DNA of 64,000 nucleotides from Mangrovimonas sp. YM274 (GTDB lineage Bacteria > Bacteroidota > Bacteroidia > Flavobacteriales > Flavobacteriaceae). The position numbers were made by a program, and so were the translations under genes. Below the pieces are notes generated by a model that did not search any database, was not told the DNA's origin, and worked only from the letters and a program-made list of their open reading frames with translations. The stretch is from contig NZ_CP133091.1 in NCBI RefSeq assembly GCF_030908385.1, forward strand, positions 124,001-188,000. The letters are read 5' to 3'. This document shows positions 7,937 to 17,569 of the stretch, piece by piece; position 1 is the first letter of the stretch; every line of letters starts with the position of its first letter.

Positions 7937-9163
7937 CTACAGTTTATTGATCCAATGTGCTGGGTTTTCTAATTTGGCATCTTTATACACTCTAAAATAC
8001 AGCAGTGTTTCGCCCGTAGAATTATTTGTAAACACTTCGCCTAAATCTTGTTTTGCGGTCACCTTATCTCCTTTATTCACATATATTTTGGAAAGGTTTC
8101 TATAAACTGTCATATAATTACCATGCCTAACAATTATTACAGGGTTAGCATTTGGAATTGCGATGATTTGGGATACCTCTCCATCAAAAACAGCCCTCAC
8201 TTTTGCACCCTTTTCGGTAGCAATTCTAACACCTTTACTATTAACGGTCACCGTTTTATCAATAGCTGACGGCTGCTTACCAAAGCGCATTTTAACAATA
8301 CCACGTACTACAGGCCATGGAAGCTTACCTTTGTTAGCTTCAAAAGTGGCCGCCAAAGCTTTCGCTTCTGGAGTCAATGCAAATGCAGATGAGTTCTTTG
8401 ATTTCCCCGCCTTTTTATTAGAAGCAGCAATGGCCTCCTTAATCAAACGGTCGATCTCTTTGTCTATTCTGTCAGACTCCTTTTGCTTCTGCTTTAATTG
8501 CGCATTGTACTTAGTCATATTGCTTCGTATGGACGCCATTAACACTTCATGTTCCTTTAATTCTGCCTCTAATTCCCTTTTGGCTATTCTATTCTCCTCT
8601 ACCAACTTTTGCTTGTCCTCTTTCTGCTTTAGCAATTCGGTATTTAATTTTTGAAGTTTTGCCGTTTTAGCCTTTATTTCTTCTCCTTGCTGCTTTTGGT
8701 AATCGCTGTATTGCTTTATGTACTGTAAGCGCTTATATGCCTGTTTAAAATTGGTAGACGACATTAAAAACATGACACGGCTTAATTGCGATTTATTTTT
8801 ATAGGACTTTACAATCATGGCAGCATATTGCTCCTTCAGCTCTTTCAGCTGGTCTCGTAAATCGGAAATTTGCTTTTGATTATTATTAATATCTCGCGTC
8901 AATAAATTGGCTTGGTCATTTGTAACTTTAATCAAATTTTTACGCACGCTTACCTTGTAGTTTAAATCCTCTACTAAAGTAATTACATTCTTTTCCTTCT
9001 TTTTATTGGCAAACAGTAAGCTATTAAGCTGTTCCATTTCCTTTTTAAGCTGCAGACGCCTTGCCTCCAATTGCTTTTGTTTATCACTTTGGGCCTGGGC
9101 AAATACACTGCCCATAAATACACAAATGATAAAAATTATGTAAGTTGCCTTAGTTTGCCTCAT
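7937..9163 (-). CDS. EnvC-like murein hydrolase activator (coiled coil plus degenerate LytM/M23 domain)
   Basis: This 408-residue secreted protein has a signal peptide (MRQTKATYIIFIICVF ending AQAQ), a long charged coiled coil at about residues 25-250 and a C-terminal LytM domain at about 285-400. The zinc ligands of active M23 peptidases are not recognisable: the usual HxxxD region reads IDKTVTVNSKG, and the HxH region reads VYRNLS. It therefore fits the EnvC/NlpD type that activates amidases rather than cutting peptidoglycan. ATG 9163 was chosen over an upstream TTG at 9172; it overlaps the DUF4292 gene by 14 bases. It is the last gene of a minus-strand envelope cluster. Confidence 0.88.
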   Translation of the reverse strand: MRQTKATYIIFIICVFMGSVFAQAQSDKQKQLEARRLQLKKEMEQLNSLLFANKKKEKNVITLVEDLNYKVSVRKNLIKVTNDQANLLTRDINNNQKQISDLRDQLKELKEQYAAMIVKSYKNKSQLSRVMFLMSSTNFKQAYKRLQYIKQYSDYQKQQGEEIKAKTAKLQKLNTELLKQKEDKQKLVEENRIAKRELEAELKEHEVLMASIRSNMTKYNAQLKQKQKESDRIDKEIDRLIKEAIAASNKKAGKSKNSSAFALTPEAKALAATFEANKGKLPWPVVRGIVKMRFGKQPSAIDKTVTVNSKGVRIATEKGAKVRAVFDGEVSQIIAIPNANPVIIVRHGNYMTVYRNLSKIYVNKGDKVTAKQDLGEVFTNNSTGETLLYFRVYKDAKLENPAHWINKL

Positions 9164-9935
9164 TAACAACAATCTCTTTAAATCCGGTAGGTATTTTAAA
9201 TGGGAATCGGAGGTCTTCGTTAAAAGAAACCGATTTATACTCCAAGTCTATAGTTACTTCTTCATTTTCTTCCACTGCATTGATATGCACCTTTTCAGGA
9301 ACTATTTGCTTACCAACCTCCTGATAGCTTTTATAATCAATTTGCAACATTCTTCTGCTTAATGGTTGATACAATTGTTGGGAGTCCATTTTGAAATGAC
9401 TAGGATTAAGAAGATAGAACAATTCAAAAATGGCACTCTGCTCTTCAGGTTGTAACACATATGAATTTTCATGAGTTGACGCCACATATTTATTGGTTTT
9501 CAGACCAAAAATAGGTTCTGCCAATAAAAGGTTCTGTACTTTTTGAAAATCGAGTTCTATACCCAACAAATCGCTCAACAACCGATAATCTCCCTCAAAA
9601 TACTGATTATTGATTTTATCATAATACTTCACTTCATCAGGTGTTATCATAGCTCTGGCAAGGCCCAAAGTAGCATTGATCCAGATAACTTTATCCTTCT
9701 CCATGCGTAAATTAACACCATAGGATTGAGTGGTTGTCCCTTCCATATAGTCAATTTTAACCTTAGACTGGAAGGTCTTGAACTTTAATTCCTGCTTGGA
9801 ATTTTCCTTTATTAGTTGTTTCGCCGTAACCTCTTTGTTGAGTTCACCCGTACCACTCACCTTTAAGGCCGACTTACAGCCTACCGCAAGACTAATTAAC
9901 GCAGTTAACACAAGAGGTTTTATAACTTTTATCAT
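9150..9935 (-). CDS. DUF4292 family lipoprotein
   Basis: This 261-residue protein has a lipoprotein signal peptide ending in LISLAVGC, with the cysteine at residue 20. The body is the DUF4292 family, seen throughout Bacteroidota, with segments such as GVNLRMEKDKVIWINAT and GLARAMITPDEVKYYDKI. The fold resembles LolA/LolB lipid or lipoprotein carriers, which suggests, without proof, a role in moving lipophilic molecules across the periplasm. It lies between the TPR protein and the EnvC-like gene and overlaps the latter. The residue after the cysteine is K, so it may stay on the periplasmic side. Confidence 0.85.
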   Translation of the reverse strand: MIKVIKPLVLTALISLAVGCKSALKVSGTGELNKEVTAKQLIKENSKQELKFKTFQSKVKIDYMEGTTTQSYGVNLRMEKDKVIWINATLGLARAMITPDEVKYYDKINNQYFEGDYRLLSDLLGIELDFQKVQNLLLAEPIFGLKTNKYVASTHENSYVLQPEEQSAIFELFYLLNPSHFKMDSQQLYQPLSRRMLQIDYKSYQEVGKQIVPEKVHINAVEENEEVTIDLEYKSVSFNEDLRFPFKIPTGFKEIVVNEAN

Positions 9936-9955
9936 AGTTTCAATTTATTGGACTT

Positions 9956-11323
9956 TTAATTTTGTCCATTTTTTAGGGCATCAGCTTTTTTGGCGAAAGA
10001 TTGTGCCTTTTCTGAATTTCCCTGTTGGCCATATGCAACACTCAATTGCCTGTAAAAATCAGACTCCATTTTTGGGTCTTCAATTATATAATCCAACCCT
10101 GTTTCCAACATCTCTATGGCCTGTTTGGAATACTTCAAATTGTTATTGGCAACTCCATTGATAAGATAAAAAATGGGTTGAGCCGGATACAACTCCAAAG
10201 CCTCGTTACTTTTTATAATAGCCTTTTCATTTTGGTTTAAATCCAATTGCAACAACAACACATCTTTGATAAGATTATAATCGTTAGGCGCTTCCTTTAA
10301 CGCTTCTTCATAATATGTCAAAGCCTTGGTTTTATCGCCTGTTTTAAGATAATACTGCCCCAACTCCTTAAGAGTCTTGATACTTTTATCATTGTCAATT
10401 AAAGTGACCACCTCCAACAATTCCCCTTCATACTCAGGGTGTTTCCCAACAAAACCAACAAAATCATTCAGCACTTTTGCTTTGGCATCAGCATTTATCG
10501 CAGAACTGGTCAATACAATTTTCATGGAATTCACAGCTTTGTCCACATCATTTTCTTCCAAATAAAACTTATAAAGGGCCAAGTGTACCAACTGCGAATT
10601 TGGATTGACCTCCAACAATTTTTTAGCTGTTTTAAAGGCTTTTTCCTTGTCACCGCTCTCACTGTAATGATACACCAATTTTAGGTAGTTGTTTTCGTTT
10701 TCAGGATTGAGCTCCAAACGTTCTTCTAGGTTTTCGATGCGCTCCTCGTCATCTCCCGTAATGTTATAAATTTCATTACGCATATAATCCCTATCGGCGC
10801 TAACTCCATACTTTTCATCCAATTCATCCAGCAATTGCAGCGCATTTTTATACTTTTTGGCCTTTATGTAGAGCCCCACAAGATCATCACTATACGTGGG
10901 GTGGTATTTCACCAATTGCTTCACCGTTTTTATGGCTTTGTCTACTTCATTCTGCTGAATGTAGACATCGTACAATTCATCCAAATACCATTCATTGTCG
11001 GGTTCTTTGGAAATGGCCTCTTTGAGCGCATCCTCGGCAGCTCCAAAGTTTTTGAGTTTGTTGTAGTTTTTTCCAAGTTCAAAATACAACACAGCATCAG
11101 AATCGTCTATCTTAATGCATTGTTGCAAGGCTTCCACCGAGCGTTGGTAATTTTCAATGCCTTTTTGCTTCAGCGCTTCAAAAAAGTACTCTTGGTAGGC
11201 ATCCTCAACATTTCCCAAATCGTCATCAGGACGCTTGTTAAAATCTACTTGGGCATACGTCTTTTGAGAAATGCATAGCGCCATTCCAAAAACAAATAAG
11301 CAACCGTAGATTTTAATTTTCAT
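9956..11323 (-). CDS. Exported TPR-repeat protein
   Basis: This 455-residue protein has a signal peptide (MKIKIYGCLFVFGMALCISQ, cleaved near TYAQ) and repeated 34-residue TPR units from about residue 45 to the end, for example AVLYFELGKNYNKLKNFGAA and YYLKTGDKTKALTYYEEALK. TPR arrays are protein-binding scaffolds. It starts 38 bases downstream of the sugar nucleotidyltransferase and ends 21 bases before the DUF4292 gene, so it is probably part of the same envelope operon. The partner protein is unknown. Confidence 0.85.
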   Translation of the reverse strand: MKIKIYGCLFVFGMALCISQKTYAQVDFNKRPDDDLGNVEDAYQEYFFEALKQKGIENYQRSVEALQQCIKIDDSDAVLYFELGKNYNKLKNFGAAEDALKEAISKEPDNEWYLDELYDVYIQQNEVDKAIKTVKQLVKYHPTYSDDLVGLYIKAKKYKNALQLLDELDEKYGVSADRDYMRNEIYNITGDDEERIENLEERLELNPENENNYLKLVYHYSESGDKEKAFKTAKKLLEVNPNSQLVHLALYKFYLEENDVDKAVNSMKIVLTSSAINADAKAKVLNDFVGFVGKHPEYEGELLEVVTLIDNDKSIKTLKELGQYYLKTGDKTKALTYYEEALKEAPNDYNLIKDVLLLQLDLNQNEKAIIKSNEALELYPAQPIFYLINGVANNNLKYSKQAIEMLETGLDYIIEDPKMESDFYRQLSVAYGQQGNSEKAQSFAKKADALKNGQN

Positions 11324-11360
11324 AACAAATACTGTTTACAATTTGGATATACTTTCATGA

Positions 11361-12380
11361 CTATTCCAATACAGAATAATCACCAATGCTAATCGCCTTG
11401 AAATTACCATCGTATACCACATGGTTTCCTATCATGGCTTGGTCTAAGGTAGCATTTTTAATGATTGATGCATTCTGAATTAAACTATTTTTAACGCTTA
11501 CATTATCCAGTACACAATCATTTCCAATAGAAACGTAAGGACCAACAGTTGTATTGTTAAGCACCACATTTTCCCCTATAAAACAAGGTTCGATTATGGT
11601 TGAATTTTTATTGATAACAGAATTGGATATCAGTTGTTCCTCCCCATCATTAGCCAAGAATCCCAACATTTTACCATTGGTCTCCACAGTTACGGCCTTA
11701 TTTCCACAATCCATCCACTCATCTACCGTTCCTGTTTTAAACACCTTGCCTTCGGCCATCATACGCTTTATACCATCATTGATTTGGTATTCGCCACCAT
11801 TCATGATGTTTTCATCCAACACTTCCTGCAGCTTCTGTTTCAACACGGCCACATCCTTAAAGTAATAAATGCCAATTACGGCTTGATCGCTTACAAAAGT
11901 TTTCGGCTTTTCAACCAACTCTATAATTTCCTCCTTCTCATTTAGGTTTACTACTCCATAGGCTTCTGGGTTCTCCACCTTTTTCGTCCAAATTACGGCA
12001 TCGGCTTCTGGATCTAGATTGAAATTGGCGCGAATCAAAGTATCGGCATAGGCAATTACGGCCGGCCCCGAAAGTGAAGGTTCTGCACTCATAATGGCAT
12101 GGCCAGTACCCAAAGGCTGGTCTTGTCTATAAATGGATGCTTTAGCCCCCAAGCTTTCTGCCAATTTAGTCAAGCTTTCAACAACATCATCCCCAAAAAA
12201 CGCAGGGTCTCCCAATACAAAGGCAATCTCTTCAATTGGTTCTCCCAATACTTTGGCAATGTCCTTTACTAAACGGTGAACAATAGGCTGTCCCGCCACA
12301 GGAATTAAAGGTTTTGGAACGGTTAATGTATGAGGTCTTAATCGGGAGCCACGTCCCGCCATTGGTACGATAATTTTCAT
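11361..12380 (-). CDS. Sugar-phosphate nucleotidyltransferase with left-handed beta-helix C-terminus
   Basis: This 339-residue nucleotidyltransferase would make an NDP-sugar from a sugar-1-phosphate. The N-terminus MKIIVPMAGRGSRLRPHT holds the nucleotide-binding GxGxRLxP motif, followed by VPKPLIPVAG. Further core motifs are GTGHAI and EKPKTF. The last ~90 residues show hexapeptide-repeat character (SISNDCVLDNVSV-like turns), a left-handed beta-helix used for assembly or acyltransfer. ATG 12380 was chosen because it gives the usual family N-terminus; ATG 12386 adds two residues. It sits between dut and the TPR gene in an envelope cluster. The sugar is not determined; glucose- or mannose-1-phosphate are likely. 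Confidence 0.87.
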   Translation of the reverse strand: MKIIVPMAGRGSRLRPHTLTVPKPLIPVAGQPIVHRLVKDIAKVLGEPIEEIAFVLGDPAFFGDDVVESLTKLAESLGAKASIYRQDQPLGTGHAIMSAEPSLSGPAVIAYADTLIRANFNLDPEADAVIWTKKVENPEAYGVVNLNEKEEIIELVEKPKTFVSDQAVIGIYYFKDVAVLKQKLQEVLDENIMNGGEYQINDGIKRMMAEGKVFKTGTVDEWMDCGNKAVTVETNGKMLGFLANDGEEQLISNSVINKNSTIIEPCFIGENVVLNNTTVGPYVSIGNDCVLDNVSVKNSLIQNASIIKNATLDQAMIGNHVVYDGNFKAISIGDYSVLE

Positions 12381-12419
12381 ATGCATTGTCCGCGGAAGCG
12401 GAGATCTTTTTGTTAATTT

Positions 12420-12854
12420 TTATTTGGTTCCGGTACTTCCAAAACCACCTTCGCCACGAGCTGTTTCAGAAAGCGTTTCTACTGGAATCAATTCGGCACG
12501 TTCATGTTTTGCAATCACCATCTGAGCGATACGCTCACCATTTTCTATGGTAAACTCTTCATTGGAAAGATTCACCAAAATCACTCCCACTTCACCTCTA
12601 TAATCGGCATCTACGGTTCCCGGTGCATTCAATACAGTAATTCCTTTTTTGGCCGCCAAACCACTTCTTGGTCTTACTTGGGCTTCATAACCAATCGGTA
12701 ATTCTATAAACAAACCGGTTCCAACAATGGTACGTTCCAAAGGCTTTAAGGTTCGAGGTTCTGATAAATTGGCTCGCAAATCCATTCCTGCCGAGGCTAT
12801 GGTTTCGTAGTTTGGCAAGTCATGGCTGGATTTATTGATGATTTTAATAGTCAT
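12420..12854 (-). CDS. dut: dUTP diphosphatase
   Basis: This 144-residue trimeric dUTPase hydrolyses dUTP to dUMP and diphosphate, keeping uracil out of DNA and supplying thymidylate synthesis. Motif 1 is AGMDLRANL, motif 2 is RPRSGLAAK, motif 3 is [17 protein letters not shown], motif 4 is GERIAQMVI, and the C-terminal flap motif 5 is GEGGFGSTG. All five motifs are intact. It lies between the flippase and the sugar nucleotidyltransferase, a common neighbourhood in Flavobacteriaceae. Confidence 0.96.
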   Translation of the reverse strand: MTIKIINKSSHDLPNYETIASAGMDLRANLSEPRTLKPLERTIVGTGLFIELPIGYEAQVRPRSGLAAKKGITVLNAPGTVDADYRGEVGVILVNLSNEEFTIENGERIAQMVIAKHERAELIPVETLSETARGEGGFGSTGTK

Positions 12855-12901
12855 AATTACAATATATACGTTGGGATGCCTCCACTAGCTCAGCATCTCA
12901 T

Positions 12902-14362
12902 TTATTTTTTAAGAAATTGTTTGATTTGATTTTTTTCGGATATAACCACAATGCCCAAAAATACAATTAACAGCGCAATTCCAACAAAATAATTCCCTCT
13001 AAATCGGTAGAAAGACACAAATGCAAAAAGAATAGACACCGACATATACAGACCAATTTTTTTGAGATTGTACGGAATTGGATAGTACTTTCTTCCGAAG
13101 GCATAGGACAAAATCATCATTACGGCATAAGCGGATAAGGTCGCAATTGCAGAGCCTTTATAACTCATACTTGGGATTAGAGCAAAGTTAAGCACTAAGG
13201 TAATTACGGCCCCTATAATGGACACATAAGCACCGAATTTGGTCCTGTCGGTTATTTTGTACCAAACCGATAGGTTATGGTAAATCCCCAAACAGAAATT
13301 GGCCAACAAAATAATGGGTACAATCCACATGGCTTCCCAATAATCTTCACTTCTAATGACAATAACTTTCAATACATCGGCAAAGACCACAACTCCCAAC
13401 AGAATTATTGATCCCAAGGCAACAAAAAACTCCAAAATTAAAGCGTAGTTTTTCTGTGGATTTTCGGTTTTGGCATGACTGAAAAAGAAGGGTTCAATTC
13501 CCAATCTATATGCAGTTGCAAAAAGGGTCATGAACAAGGCCAATTTATAACAGGCCGAATACATCCCAATATCGGTTTCGGCAACGTTACTTGGCAACAG
13601 TTTGTCCAATAAAATACGGTCGAAGGTTTCGTTGATGGAAAATGCAATTCCGGCAACAAGTACAGGGAAGGCATATTTCAGCATTTGCTTTAGCAAACCT
13701 TTGTTGAAATTGAACTTTACACGAAAGTAAAATGGCAGCATAAAAAACAAGGTCACACCGCTAGCGATTAAATTGGCAGTAAATATATAGTTGATTTCAA
13801 AGTTAGGCTTGTAAATGCCCTCAAATATGGAATCTTGTACAGCCAGCTCTTTCAAACCTAAGAGGAAAAACACATTCAACCCCAAATTAATGGCTACATT
13901 CAAAATTTTAATTATCGCGTAGCGCATAGGTTTTTGGTTGGCCCTTAGCCATGCAAATGGAATAATAACCAATGCATCCAAAAGCAAAATCCAAATCACC
14001 AAATTGATGTAGGTAACATCGATATCTATTAAAGTGGCTATCTGGTTTTGAAACAGCATAGCCAGAGCAAAAAACATAAAAGAAGATATCACCAAAGTAA
14101 TGCTAGAGGTTCCGGTTACCGTTTCCCGGTCTTCGTCCTTGTTGAAAAACCTGAAAAAAGCGGTTTCCATACCATAGGCCAAAATAACATTGAAGAGTAC
14201 AAAATAGGAAAAGATGATGTTTACTTTACCGTACTCTGCCACCGAGGATAATACCCCCTCACTTGTATATAAAGGAACTAATATGAAGCTTAACATTCTA
14301 GGCAAAACCGTCGCAATGCCATAAACAAATGTTTGTTTAAAAAGTGATTTAAGTCCGCTCAA
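12902..14362 (-). CDS. Polysaccharide flippase (Wzx/MurJ-like MOP superfamily)
   Basis: This 486-residue membrane protein has about 14 hydrophobic helices and the typical N-terminus LFKQTFVYGIATVLPRMLSF. MOP-family exporters of this kind flip lipid-linked oligosaccharides across the inner membrane. The start is TTG 14362: an in-frame stop lies two codons upstream and the conserved N-terminal segment leaves no later ATG. This is a second flippase besides the one at 50.9 kb in the polysaccharide island. Its position with dut, the sugar nucleotidyltransferase and the EnvC-like gene suggests a conserved core envelope function. The substrate is unknown. Confidence 0.87.
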   Translation of the reverse strand: MSGLKSLFKQTFVYGIATVLPRMLSFILVPLYTSEGVLSSVAEYGKVNIIFSYFVLFNVILAYGMETAFFRFFNKDEDRETVTGTSSITLVISSFMFFALAMLFQNQIATLIDIDVTYINLVIWILLLDALVIIPFAWLRANQKPMRYAIIKILNVAINLGLNVFFLLGLKELAVQDSIFEGIYKPNFEINYIFTANLIASGVTLFFMLPFYFRVKFNFNKGLLKQMLKYAFPVLVAGIAFSINETFDRILLDKLLPSNVAETDIGMYSACYKLALFMTLFATAYRLGIEPFFFSHAKTENPQKNYALILEFFVALGSIILLGVVVFADVLKVIVIRSEDYWEAMWIVPIILLANFCLGIYHNLSVWYKITDRTKFGAYVSIIGAVITLVLNFALIPSMSYKGSAIATLSAYAVMMILSYAFGRKYYPIPYNLKKIGLYMSVSILFAFVSFYRFRGNYFVGIALLIVFLGIVVISEKNQIKQFLKK

Positions 14363-14487
14363 GGGTTAGATTTTGTTCGGCTAAATATACAGTTTTCATG
14401 GTGGATATACAACGGACTAAAATTCCTATACTTCCTGAAAAAAAGGGATTCTTAAACCAACGCATTTCAAATACAAAACTGTACTTT

Positions 14488-14946
14488 CTACTTAATAATA
14501 AGCTCAAAAATGGAATCCTGTTTCACCTTTACAGCCCCCTCATGGAACTTCCCTTCATATGTACTATAGAATTTTAGGGAATTATCGTAAATCGAATCTT
14601 GATATTCCACAGGGAAATATAGATAATAATTGGTATCGGCAATTTCAGAATCCTTCATGGACATCCCCGCATATGGTTTTGTTGTACTGAAATAATAATG
14701 CTGCTTTACCGAATTGATAGTATCGAGTCTAACCATTTTCCCCTTAAAATAGATGCTATCCAGATGATCATATTGCTTACGAAATCGCAGCTTCATATGA
14801 TACTCATTTCCCACAATATTATATCTGCCAGAAAAGAGTTTCAAGGATTCATTTTGAACAGGTTTATCAAGTTTAGAAGCTTGTCTAGAGCCAGAACAAG
14901 CCACAACAAACAAAGACAAAATGAGGAGATAGGTTGGTAGTTTCAT
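14488..14946 (-). CDS. Hypothetical lipoprotein
   Basis: This 152-residue protein begins MKLPTYLLILSLFVVACSGS, with the lipid-bearing cysteine at residue 17. The mature part is basic and beta-rich (YHMKLRFRKQYDHLDSIYFK, then FYSTYEGKFHEGAVKVKQDS). No family is recognised. ATG 14946 gives a canonical signal peptide; a TTG at 14964 would add six residues and lies inside the region of the upstream terminator. It lies 126 bases upstream of the flippase on the same strand. Confidence 0.7.
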   Translation of the reverse strand: MKLPTYLLILSLFVVACSGSRQASKLDKPVQNESLKLFSGRYNIVGNEYHMKLRFRKQYDHLDSIYFKGKMVRLDTINSVKQHYYFSTTKPYAGMSMKDSEIADTNYYLYFPVEYQDSIYDNSLKFYSTYEGKFHEGAVKVKQDSIFELIIK

Positions 14947-14969
14947 AAAGTAAATATAGCGCAAAAAAC

Positions 14970-14995
14970 AAAAGCCCCACGAACGTGGGGCTTTT
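14970..14995 (-). terminator. Terminator of the ATP synthase operon
   Basis: AAAAGCCCCACG/CGTGGGGCTTTT form a perfect 12-bp stem with a 2-base centre. On the minus strand it continues as GTTTTTTGCGC. It lies 30 bases after the atpG stop. Confidence 0.9.
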
Positions 14996-15024
14996 AATAC
15001 TATTTATATATAAAACTAATTTCC

Positions 15025-15888
15025 TTAGTTGTTCAAAGCTTCTGCTCCACCAACAATTTCCAAAATCTCGTTGGTAATCGCTGCTTGACGCGCTTTGTTA
15101 TAAGTCAATTTCAATTGGTCTCTTAACTCAGTAGCGTTATCGGTAGCTTTGTGCATTGCAGTCATACGTGCACCGTGCTCACTGGCAAATGAATCTCTGA
15201 TACCTTTATAAAGTTGCGTCTTTAAAGACTTAGGAATCAATTGCTCAACGATTTCAAGTTTTGAAGGCTCAAAAATATAATCCAAGTTAGCAGTTGCTTC
15301 AGTAGTTTCAATAGGTACAATTGGCAAAAATTGCTCTGTAGTCACTATTTGTGTTGCTGCATTTTTAAAACTATTGTAAACAATTTCAATCTTGTCGTAT
15401 TCCCCAGCTACAAACTTATCCATTAATGTTTGTGCAATCTGCGCTACGTTTTCAAAAGTTAAATCATCAAAAATATCACTTTCATTGGCAATTACTTTAT
15501 TGGTCTTTTTAAAGGCATCGTTAGCCTTTTTACCAATGGCCAAATAAGACACATCTTTTCCCGCATATTTCTCTGCTGTCAAAGTATTTACTGCCTTAAT
15601 AATATTTGAATTGAATGCACCACACAAACCTCTATTGGAGGTAATCGCAACGATAAGAACTTTGTTTACCTCACGTTGTTCTGAAAATTTACTTCCTGAA
15701 TCTGCATCCAAAGTTGCGCTTAAGCTTTGTAAAAGCTCGGTTAACTTGTCTGCATAAGGGCGCATAGCCGTAATTGCATCCTGAGCCTTTTTTAACTTGG
15801 CAGCAGATACCATTTTCATGGCACTGGTAATCTGCATCGTTGAAGACACCGATGATATTCTGTTACGTATTTCTTTTAAGTTTGCCAT
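15025..15888 (-). CDS. atpG: F-ATPase subunit gamma
   Basis: This 287-residue central stalk subunit couples rotation of the c-ring to catalysis in the alpha3beta3 head. The conserved N-terminus MANLKEIRNRISSVSSTMQI and the C-terminus LTYNKARQAAITNEILEIVG form the antiparallel coiled coil; SNRGLCGAFN lies between. It is the last gene of the operon and is followed by a strong terminator. In many bacteria atpD and atpC follow atpG; here they do not and are absent from the window, as is usual in Bacteroidota. Confidence 0.97.
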   Translation of the reverse strand: MANLKEIRNRISSVSSTMQITSAMKMVSAAKLKKAQDAITAMRPYADKLTELLQSLSATLDADSGSKFSEQREVNKVLIVAITSNRGLCGAFNSNIIKAVNTLTAEKYAGKDVSYLAIGKKANDAFKKTNKVIANESDIFDDLTFENVAQIAQTLMDKFVAGEYDKIEIVYNSFKNAATQIVTTEQFLPIVPIETTEATANLDYIFEPSKLEIVEQLIPKSLKTQLYKGIRDSFASEHGARMTAMHKATDNATELRDQLKLTYNKARQAAITNEILEIVGGAEALNN

Positions 15889-15956
15889 TCTATGCTAGAA
15901 TAAAGTATGAGTATTGAGTAGTGAAGTCAACATCACTACTCAATACTAAAATCTAA

Positions 15957-17537
15957 TTATGCTCTAAATTTTGCTGAAAGATCTTTAGCTACAGTAGTCA
16001 ATACATCTGTAACTTCGTCTGTCAATTTACCTGCTTTCAAAGTAGCCAATACATCGCTATGCTTAGCTCTTAAGAACTCTAGGTAATCTCTTTCAAATAC
16101 CTTAACTTGGTCTACAGGTACGTCTTTCAACAAGTTTTTAGATCCTGCATAGATGATCGCAACTTGATCTTCTACAGTAAATGGATCGTTTTGTGCTTGC
16201 TTCAAGATTTCTACGTTACGCTTACCTTTTTCAATTACATTTAAAGTAACAGCATCAAGGTCTGATCCAAACTTGGCGAAAGCTTCCAATTCACGGAACT
16301 GAGCTTGATCCAATTTTAGAGTACCGGATACTTTCTTCATAGACTTGATCTGAGCGTTACCACCAACACGAGATACAGAGATACCTACGTTAATTGCTGG
16401 ACGTACCCCAGAGTTGAATAAATCACCATCCAAGAAGATCTGTCCGTCTGTAATAGAAATTACGTTTGTAGGAATATAAGCAGAAACGTCTCCCGCTTGA
16501 GTTTCGATAATTGGAAGGGCAGTTAAAGATCCTCCTCCTTTTACTACAGATTTCAAGCTCTCTGGAAGGTCGTTCATTTCTTTGGCAATGGCATCGTTGT
16601 TGATGATTTTTGCAGAACGCTCCAATAAACGGGAGTGTAAGTAGAATACGTCCCCTGGATACGCCTCACGTCCTGGTGGACGACGTAACAACAATGACAC
16701 CTCACGGTAAGCTACCGCTTGCTTAGACAAGTCATCAAACACAATTAATGCAGGACGACCAGTGTCTCTAAAGTACTCACCAATAGCAGCACCTGCCATA
16801 GGAGCGTAAACTTGCATTGGAGCAGGATCTGATGCGTTAGCAGCTACGATAGTAGTATACGCCAAAGCTCCTTTTTCTTCCAATGTTTTAGCAATATTAG
16901 CAACAGTAGACGCCTTTTGCCCTACCGCTACGTAGATACAGTAAACTGGGTTTCCTGCATCGTAAAATTCTTTTTGATTCAAGATGGCATCAATACAAAC
17001 GGTAGTTTTACCCGTTTGACGGTCACCAATTACCAACTCACGTTGTCCTCTTCCTACTGGAATCATGGCATCGATAGACTTGATACCAGTTTGCAACGGC
17101 TCGGTTACAGGCTCACGGTAAATAACTCCAGGAGCTTTACGCTCTAATGGCATTTGGTAAGTCTCCCCAGAGATAGCACCTTTACCATCGATTGGGTTAC
17201 CCAATGTATCTACAACACGACCAACAATACCTTCACCTACATTGATAGATGCGATACGTCCTGTACGCTTTACAGTAGAACCTTCTTTAATTTCTTTAGA
17301 AGGGCCTAACAATACAATACCTACGTTATCTTCTTCAAGGTTCAGTACGATACCTTCCAATCCGCCTTCAAATTCTACCAACTCTCCGTATTGAGCGTTT
17401 GAAAGACCGTAAGCACGTACAATACCATCACCCACAGTTAATACTGTTCCTACTTCGTCTAACGAAGCTCCCGCTTCGAAACCTGATAGTTGCTGTTTTA
17501 AGATTGCTGATACTTCAGCTGGATTTACTTCTGCCAT
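15957..17537 (-). CDS. atpA: F-ATPase subunit alpha
   Basis: This 526-residue non-catalytic nucleotide-binding subunit of F1 has the P-loop GDRQTGKTT, the segment [20 protein letters not shown] and the alpha-subunit hallmark [20 protein letters not shown]. The N-terminal beta-barrel domain runs over about residues 25-95 ([20 protein letters not shown]), and the C-terminal helical bundle follows [14 protein letters not shown]. It lies between atpH and atpG with short gaps (32 and 68 bases), consistent with one operon. Confidence 0.98.
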   Translation of the reverse strand: MAEVNPAEVSAILKQQLSGFEAGASLDEVGTVLTVGDGIVRAYGLSNAQYGELVEFEGGLEGIVLNLEEDNVGIVLLGPSKEIKEGSTVKRTGRIASINVGEGIVGRVVDTLGNPIDGKGAISGETYQMPLERKAPGVIYREPVTEPLQTGIKSIDAMIPVGRGQRELVIGDRQTGKTTVCIDAILNQKEFYDAGNPVYCIYVAVGQKASTVANIAKTLEEKGALAYTTIVAANASDPAPMQVYAPMAGAAIGEYFRDTGRPALIVFDDLSKQAVAYREVSLLLRRPPGREAYPGDVFYLHSRLLERSAKIINNDAIAKEMNDLPESLKSVVKGGGSLTALPIIETQAGDVSAYIPTNVISITDGQIFLDGDLFNSGVRPAINVGISVSRVGGNAQIKSMKKVSGTLKLDQAQFRELEAFAKFGSDLDAVTLNVIEKGKRNVEILKQAQNDPFTVEDQVAIIYAGSKNLLKDVPVDQVKVFERDYLEFLRAKHSDVLATLKAGKLTDEVTDVLTTVAKDLSAKFRA

Positions 17538-17569
17538 CTTTATTTATTTGTAAATAGATATAGTATATC

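Noticed and set aside
8163-8654. Plus-strand open frame of 163 codons opposite the EnvC-like gene
   Set aside because: Antisense to a lysine-rich coiled coil, which yields few stops on the other strand; rich in F, L and S without domain features.
7937-9163. Active M23 endopeptidase
   Set aside because: The metal-binding motifs HxxxD and HxH are not present in the LytM domain, so catalysis is unlikely.
10835-11278. Plus-strand open frame of 147 codons opposite the TPR protein
   Set aside because: Composition is hydrophobic and repetitive as expected from the complement of a TPR gene; no family signature.
12389-12402. Small hairpin TCCGC/GCGGA between dut and the sugar nucleotidyltransferase
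   Set aside because: Five pairs only, no T run in the transcribed direction; no known riboswitch or leader fits.
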